The notes under the pieces: generated by a model
What the model saw: the letters and a program-made list of their open reading frames with translations, nothing else
Told to the model about the DNA's origin: nothing
Databases searched by the model: none
Assembly (NCBI GenBank): GCA_903828035.1
Contig: CAIKKV010000230.1
Span: 1 to 10,484 of the forward strand
DNA: 10,484 bases
From: an uncultured bacterium
GTDB lineage: Bacteria; Verrucomicrobiota; Kiritimatiellia; CAIKKV01
Direction: 5' to 3'
Shown here: positions 7,377 to 10,484 of the stretch, in pieces
How positions within the stretch are numbered: position 1 is the first letter of the stretch
Layout: each line of letters opens with the position of its first letter
Made by a program: the position numbers and the translations under genes

Positions 7377-8430
7377 CCCGCACCGCCCGGATCCCGGCGT
7401 CATCGAGAAAGCGGTTCGCGCGCTGGCAGCGGGCGGCCTGATTCTCGTCCCCACGGAAACGGTTTACGGGCTCGCGGGGGATCCCCGCGTTCCTGGCATT
7501 GAGCGCCGGATTTATGAGTTGAAGGGGCGCGACGAGGGCAAGCCCCTGCCGCTGATGGCGGCGAGCGCCGGCCAGGTGCTGGCTTCCGGCGCCGTGATGG
7601 GCGCGCGGGCGCGCCGGCTGGCGGCCCGGTACTGGCCGGGGCCCCTGACCCTGGTGCTGGAGACGCCCGGCGGCGAGGAGGGCTTCCGCGTGCCCGATCA
7701 TGCCGTCATGCGCGCCATTCTTGAAAAGGCCGGCACCCCGCTGCGCGTGACGAGCGCCAACCGGAGCGGCGAGCCGGCCGCCACGACCGCGGCCGAGGCG
7801 GTCGCGGCGCTGGGGCACGGCGTCGCGCTGGCCCTGGATGCCGGCCCCTGCCGGATTGGAACCGCCTCCAGCGTGGTGCGCCTGGCCGGCGGAGCGTTCC
7901 AGATCCTGCGGGCCGGCGCGATTCCGGAGGGCGACCTGGCCCAGCCGCCCGTGATCCTGTTCGTCTGCACGGGCAACACCTGCCGCAGCATGATGGCGGA
8001 GTACAGCTTCCGGGAGCGGCTGCGCCAGTCGGGAATCGGGTGGCGGACCGCCTCGGCCGGAACCGAGGCGGTGGACGGCTTTCCGGCCTCATCGCTGGCG
8101 ATCCGCCTGCTGGCCAGGCGAGGAATCGACGGCGCCGCGCACCTGAGCTCGAGGCTGACTCGGGAACTGGTTGACGAAGCCGGACTGATTGTGGTAATGA
8201 CGCAATTTCACCGGATGACCGTCCTGAGGCGCTTTCCGGACGCCGCGCCCAAGGTGCGACTGCTCAAGGAGTTTGACAGTCGGTCCGGAGGCGGGGATGT
8301 GGAAGACCCGTTTGGCGAGTCTTCCGGGGAATACGTGCGGATTCTGGAAGAGATCGAAGCGGCATTCCCGGAACTGGTTTTAGCCGTGCATGAGCTCGAG
8401 CGATCGGATCGGTCGGGCGGAAAGGGATAG
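7345..8430 (+). CDS. tsaC-ywlE: Fusion: TsaC threonylcarbamoyl-AMP synthase + YwlE-like phosphatase
   Basis: Two enzymes lie in one 361-residue frame. Residues about 15-195 are a Sua5/YrdC/TsaC domain, which makes threonylcarbamoyl-AMP for the t6A modification of tRNA. Motifs are [17 protein letters not shown] (30-46), [11 protein letters not shown] (60-70), [10 protein letters not shown] (96-105) and TSANRSGEP (136-144). Residues about 203-350 are a low-molecular-weight phosphatase domain with P-loop CTGNTCRS (208-215; nucleophile Cys208, Arg214) and a DPFG acid motif at Asp321. Thr212 aligns with Thr11 of Bacillus YwlE, the residue linked to phospho-arginine rather than phospho-tyrosine specificity, so a protein-arginine phosphatase is likely by homology. 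The usual Pro after CRS is Met. GGAG (7334-7337) lies seven bases before the ATG at 7345, which overlaps the preceding gene by 32 bases. The fused rpiB-glyA gene begins two bases later. In Bacillus these are separate genes of one neighbourhood. Confidence 0.93.
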   Translation: MPPLLQPIPVNPHRPDPGVIEKAVRALAAGGLILVPTETVYGLAGDPRVPGIERRIYELKGRDEGKPLPLMAASAGQVLASGAVMGARARRLAARYWPGPLTLVLETPGGEEGFRVPDHAVMRAILEKAGTPLRVTSANRSGEPAATTAAEAVAALGHGVALALDAGPCRIGTASSVVRLAGGAFQILRAGAIPEGDLAQPPVILFVCTGNTCRSMMAEYSFRERLRQSGIGWRTASAGTEAVDGFPASSLAIRLLARRGIDGAAHLSSRLTRELVDEAGLIVVMTQFHRMTVLRRFPDAAPKVRLLKEFDSRSGGGDVEDPFGESSGEYVRILEEIEAAFPELVLAVHELERSDRSGGKG

Positions 8431-8432
8431 CC

Positions 8433-10109
8433 ATGAAATGGGCAATAGGCGCCGACCACGGCGGCTTTGAGCTGAAAGAGCACCTGAAGGGGATGCTCCG
8501 GGCGCGCGGGATCGAAGTCGAGGACTTCGGCTGCTCGGATACCGCCTCGTGCGATTATACCGACTTCGCCAACAAGGTGGCCGCCGCGGTGACCACGGGC
8601 CTCGCCGGCCAGGGCCTGCTGGTCTGCACGACCGGCCAGGGCATGATCATGGCGGCCAACAAGTATCCGCACGTGCGGGCGGCGCTGTGCATGACGGCCG
8701 AGATGGCGGCCATGACCCGCTCCCACAACGACGCCAACGTCCTCGTCCTGGCGCAGAAGTACACCCCCCAGGAGCAGGCGGACGCCATTTTGGACGCCTG
8801 GCTGAAAGCCAAGCCCGATATGGCCGAGCGGCATCACCGCCGGCTTGTTAAAATGGGCGGCTCGGGCGTGACGGATCCGCTGGAGATCGCGAGCGTCGAT
8901 CCCGACTTGTACGTCCTGATGGATGCCGAGCGGACCCGCCAGGCGGAGACGATCGACCTGATCGCCTCGGAGAACTACAGCAGCCGGGCCGTGCGCGAGG
9001 CGCAGGGCTCCCTGCTGACGAACAAATATGCCGAGGGCTATCCGGGCAAGCGCTGGTACAACGGCTGCCGCTGGGTGGACGAAGTCGAGAAGCTGGCGAT
9101 CGAGCGGGCCAAGGCTCTCTTCGGCGCCGAGCATGCCAACGTCCAGCCGCACAGCGGCAGCGGCGCGAACATGGCGGTCTATTTCGCCCTGCTCCAGCCG
9201 GGCGATGCCATCCTGGCCATGCGCCTGGACCAGGGCGGCCATCTGACGCACGGCAGCGCCGTCAATTTTTCAGGCCGCCTGTTCCGGGTGAGCCACTACG
9301 GCGTTAGACCGAAGACCGAGCTGATCGACTATGACGAGGTCGAGAAGCTGGCGAAGGAAAAGAAGCCGAAGCTGCTCGTGGCGGGCGCCAGCGCCTATCC
9401 GCGCGTGCTTGATTTCCCCCGCCTGCGCGCCATTGCCGATTCGGTTGGCGCCCTGCTGATGGTCGATATGGCGCATATCGCCGGGCTGGTGGCCGGCGGC
9501 GCCCATCCCAACCCCATGCCGTACTGCGATATCGTGACCAGCACCACGCATAAGACGCTCCGGGGGCCCCGCAGCGGACTGATTCTCTGCCGGGAGAAGT
9601 ATGCGGCCGACATCGACAAGCAGGTGTTTCCGGGCATCCAGGGCGGCCCCCTGATGCATGCGGTGGCGGCCAAGGCCGTTTGCTTCCACGAGGCGGCCCA
9701 GCCGGCGTTCAAGGCCTATATTGCGCAGGTCCTGGCCAATACCCGGGTGATGGCGGAGCGTCTGGCCGCGGCCGGGCTCCGGATCGTCTCGGGCGGCACG
9801 GACAATCACCTGCTGCTGGTGGATTTGAACAGCCTGGGGATTTCCGGCAAGGATGCGGCCAATGCCCTCGAAAAGGGCGGCGTGACGTGCAACAAGAACG
9901 CCATTCCCTTCGACACCCGGAGCCCCTTCCAGACATCCGGCATCCGCCTCGGCGCGGCCGCGGTCACGACGCGCGGCATGAAGGAAGCCGAGATGGAGGG
10001 CATTGCCCATCTGATTGTGGAAGGCCTGCGCCATGCGCAGGACGATCAGGCCCTGGCCGCCCTGCGGCTCGAGGCCCTGGCGTTGACGGCCCGTTTTCCG
10101 ATTGATTAA
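8433..10109 (+). CDS. rpiB-glyA: Fusion: ribose-5-phosphate isomerase B + serine hydroxymethyltransferase
   Basis: One uninterrupted 558-residue frame carries two complete enzymes. Residues 1-140 are RpiB (ribose-5-P/ribulose-5-P isomerase): DHGG (8-11), DYTDFA (41-46), [14 protein letters not shown] (64-77; Cys65 and Thr67 at the catalytic positions) and SHNDANVL (97-104; His98). Thr66 replaces the usual Gly of CGTG, and Thr replaces Pro in DYPDFA. After a linker of about ten residues (141-150), residues about 155-558 are GlyA (SHMT; serine + THF to glycine + methylene-THF, PLP-dependent): LIASENY (176-182), [11 protein letters not shown] (201-211), [13 protein letters not shown] (238-250), DMAHIAGL (345-352), [10 protein letters not shown] (371-380; PLP Lys374), [11 protein letters not shown] (399-409) and TSGIRLG (501-507). 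Trp208 replaces the first of the usual paired Tyr. AAAGGG precedes the ATG at 8433. The GlyA part resembles the Bacillus enzyme closely. Confidence 0.97.
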   Translation: MKWAIGADHGGFELKEHLKGMLRARGIEVEDFGCSDTASCDYTDFANKVAAAVTTGLAGQGLLVCTTGQGMIMAANKYPHVRAALCMTAEMAAMTRSHNDANVLVLAQKYTPQEQADAILDAWLKAKPDMAERHHRRLVKMGGSGVTDPLEIASVDPDLYVLMDAERTRQAETIDLIASENYSSRAVREAQGSLLTNKYAEGYPGKRWYNGCRWVDEVEKLAIERAKALFGAEHANVQPHSGSGANMAVYFALLQPGDAILAMRLDQGGHLTHGSAVNFSGRLFRVSHYGVRPKTELIDYDEVEKLAKEKKPKLLVAGASAYPRVLDFPRLRAIADSVGALLMVDMAHIAGLVAGGAHPNPMPYCDIVTSTTHKTLRGPRSGLILCREKYAADIDKQVFPGIQGGPLMHAVAAKAVCFHEAAQPAFKAYIAQVLANTRVMAERLAAAGLRIVSGGTDNHLLLVDLNSLGISGKDAANALEKGGVTCNKNAIPFDTRSPFQTSGIRLGAAAVTTRGMKEAEMEGIAHLIVEGLRHAQDDQALAALRLEALALTARFPID

Positions 10110-10134
10110 CGCATAGAACGCATAGAACCCACAG
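10108..10134. repeat. 9-base tandem repeat after glyA
   Basis: The unit AACGCATAG occurs twice exactly (10108-10116 and 10117-10125), followed by a degenerate third unit AACCCACAG (10126-10134). It begins inside the TAA stop of rpiB-glyA and ends just before the next Shine-Dalgarno site. No hairpin-plus-T-tract terminator is present, so the following gene may be read from the same transcript. Confidence 0.55.
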
Positions 10135-10151
10135 AAAAGGAGATACGAGGA

Positions 10152-10484
10152 ATGAAGAAGACAGTAGCGATGATGGCGGCGGCGATGATGGCGATGGCGA
10201 TGGTGGTCCACGCGGAAGAGGCGGCCCCGGCCGCAGCTGCCCCGGCCGCAGCTGCCCCGGCGACTCCTCCCGCCCCCGTGGTGAAGAAGGCGTTGCCCCC
10301 CGCCCAGGACCTGGAACTCGTCGGCAAGGTGATTCAGCAGGAGAAGGTCCGCAAGAACAAGGACGGCACCGAGGTCAAGCAGACGGTGATCGCCCTCGAC
10401 ATCGTGGCGGATGGCATCCAGGTGGCGCTGCCCGCGGCCCGCAAGGGTGGCGTGGATCCCGCGACGTTCGTGGGCAAGGACGTC
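10152..10484 (+). CDS. Secreted Ala/Pro-rich protein, 5' part
   Basis: An open frame of 111 codons runs off the end of the window. The ATG at 10152 has AAGGAG nine bases upstream (10137-10142). Residues 1-21 are a clear Sec signal peptide: MKK, a Met/Ala hydrophobic core and VVHA before the likely cut at 21/22. A flexible Ala/Pro segment (about 22-51) contains an exact five-residue repeat. From about 53 a folded part begins with DLELVGKVIQQEKVRKNKDG, then strand-like TVIALDIVADGIQVALP. The GKV start and alternating strands could suit a small beta-barrel (OB-like) fold, but this is a guess. The protein is probably periplasmic or surface-located. It lies 42 bases after rpiB-glyA with no visible terminator, so it may be co-transcribed. 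Function and family are unrecognised. Confidence 0.8.
   Translation, partial: MKKTVAMMAAAMMAMAMVVHAEEAAPAAAAPAAAAPATPPAPVVKKALPPAQDLELVGKVIQQEKVRKNKDGTEVKQTVIALDIVADGIQVALPAARKGGVDPATFVGKDV
10224..10262 (+). repeat. In-frame 15-base tandem repeat
   Basis: GCCCCGGCCGCAGCT occurs twice exactly (10224-10238 and 10239-10253) and is followed by the partial unit GCCCCGGCG (10254-10262). It encodes the Ala-Pro-Ala-Ala-Ala linker of the secreted protein. Its length could vary between strains by slippage without shifting the frame, because the unit is a multiple of three. Confidence 0.7.

Noticed and set aside
8208..9251. Minus-strand 347-codon frame opposite the fusion junction
   Set aside because: It is antisense to two clear enzyme genes and contains no recognisable domain.
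8853..10109. Separate glyA starting at the internal ATG at 8853
   Set aside because: No Shine-Dalgarno site precedes it and the frame is continuous with rpiB, so a fusion is simpler; an internal product cannot be fully excluded.

Overview
The window is a gene-dense, G+C-rich (about two thirds by eye) bacterial chromosome segment. It looks like a free-living or gut bacterium of the PVC group (Verrucomicrobiota, Kiritimatiellota or Lentisphaerota). That guess rests on the GH123/DUF4091-type glycosidase, the Ala/Pro/Arg-rich tail on ribosomal protein S2 and the fused housekeeping enzymes; it is an inference, not a direct reading. No tRNA, rRNA, CRISPR array, transposase or phage gene is visible.

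Layout. (1) Bases 1-950 hold the 3' part of a GH123-like/DUF4091 protein. It converges on a minus-strand outer-membrane beta-barrel (TorF/Gcw_chp-like) gene, and the two stop codons overlap. (2) Bases 1691-2123 are the only long non-coding stretch. It is comparatively A+T-rich and carries two adjacent perfect palindromes, a REP-like inverted repeat, a candidate rpsB promoter and an rpsB leader with a cUNCGg hairpin next to the Shine-Dalgarno site. (3) Bases 2124-4559 are rpsB-tsf plus an unrecognised 185-residue protein that starts on the base after the tsf stop. (4) A strong sigma70-like promoter (10 of 12 consensus bases, 17-bp spacer) sits against the purD start codon, so purD is predicted to be leaderless. 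It opens a tight operon: purD, purE, an S41-peptidase-like gene, a TsaC-YwlE fusion and an RpiB-GlyA fusion, followed after 42 bases by a secreted Ala/Pro-rich protein that runs off the window.

How the genes work together. RpiB interconverts ribulose-5-P and ribose-5-P, the precursor of PRPP. GlyA makes glycine, which PurD consumes, and methylene-tetrahydrofolate, the source of formyl groups for purines. PurE acts further down the same pathway. The operon therefore links pentose phosphate, one-carbon and purine metabolism. The order TsaC, YwlE, RpiB, GlyA matches the Bacillus subtilis ywlC-ywlE-ywlF(rpiB)-glyA neighbourhood, but here the four enzymes are collapsed into two fusion proteins.

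The most notable items are the RpiB-GlyA fusion; the TsaC-phosphatase fusion, whose P-loop has the threonine typical of protein-arginine phosphatases; the S41-like protein whose catalytic Ser and Lys positions both look replaced; and the apparently leaderless purD.
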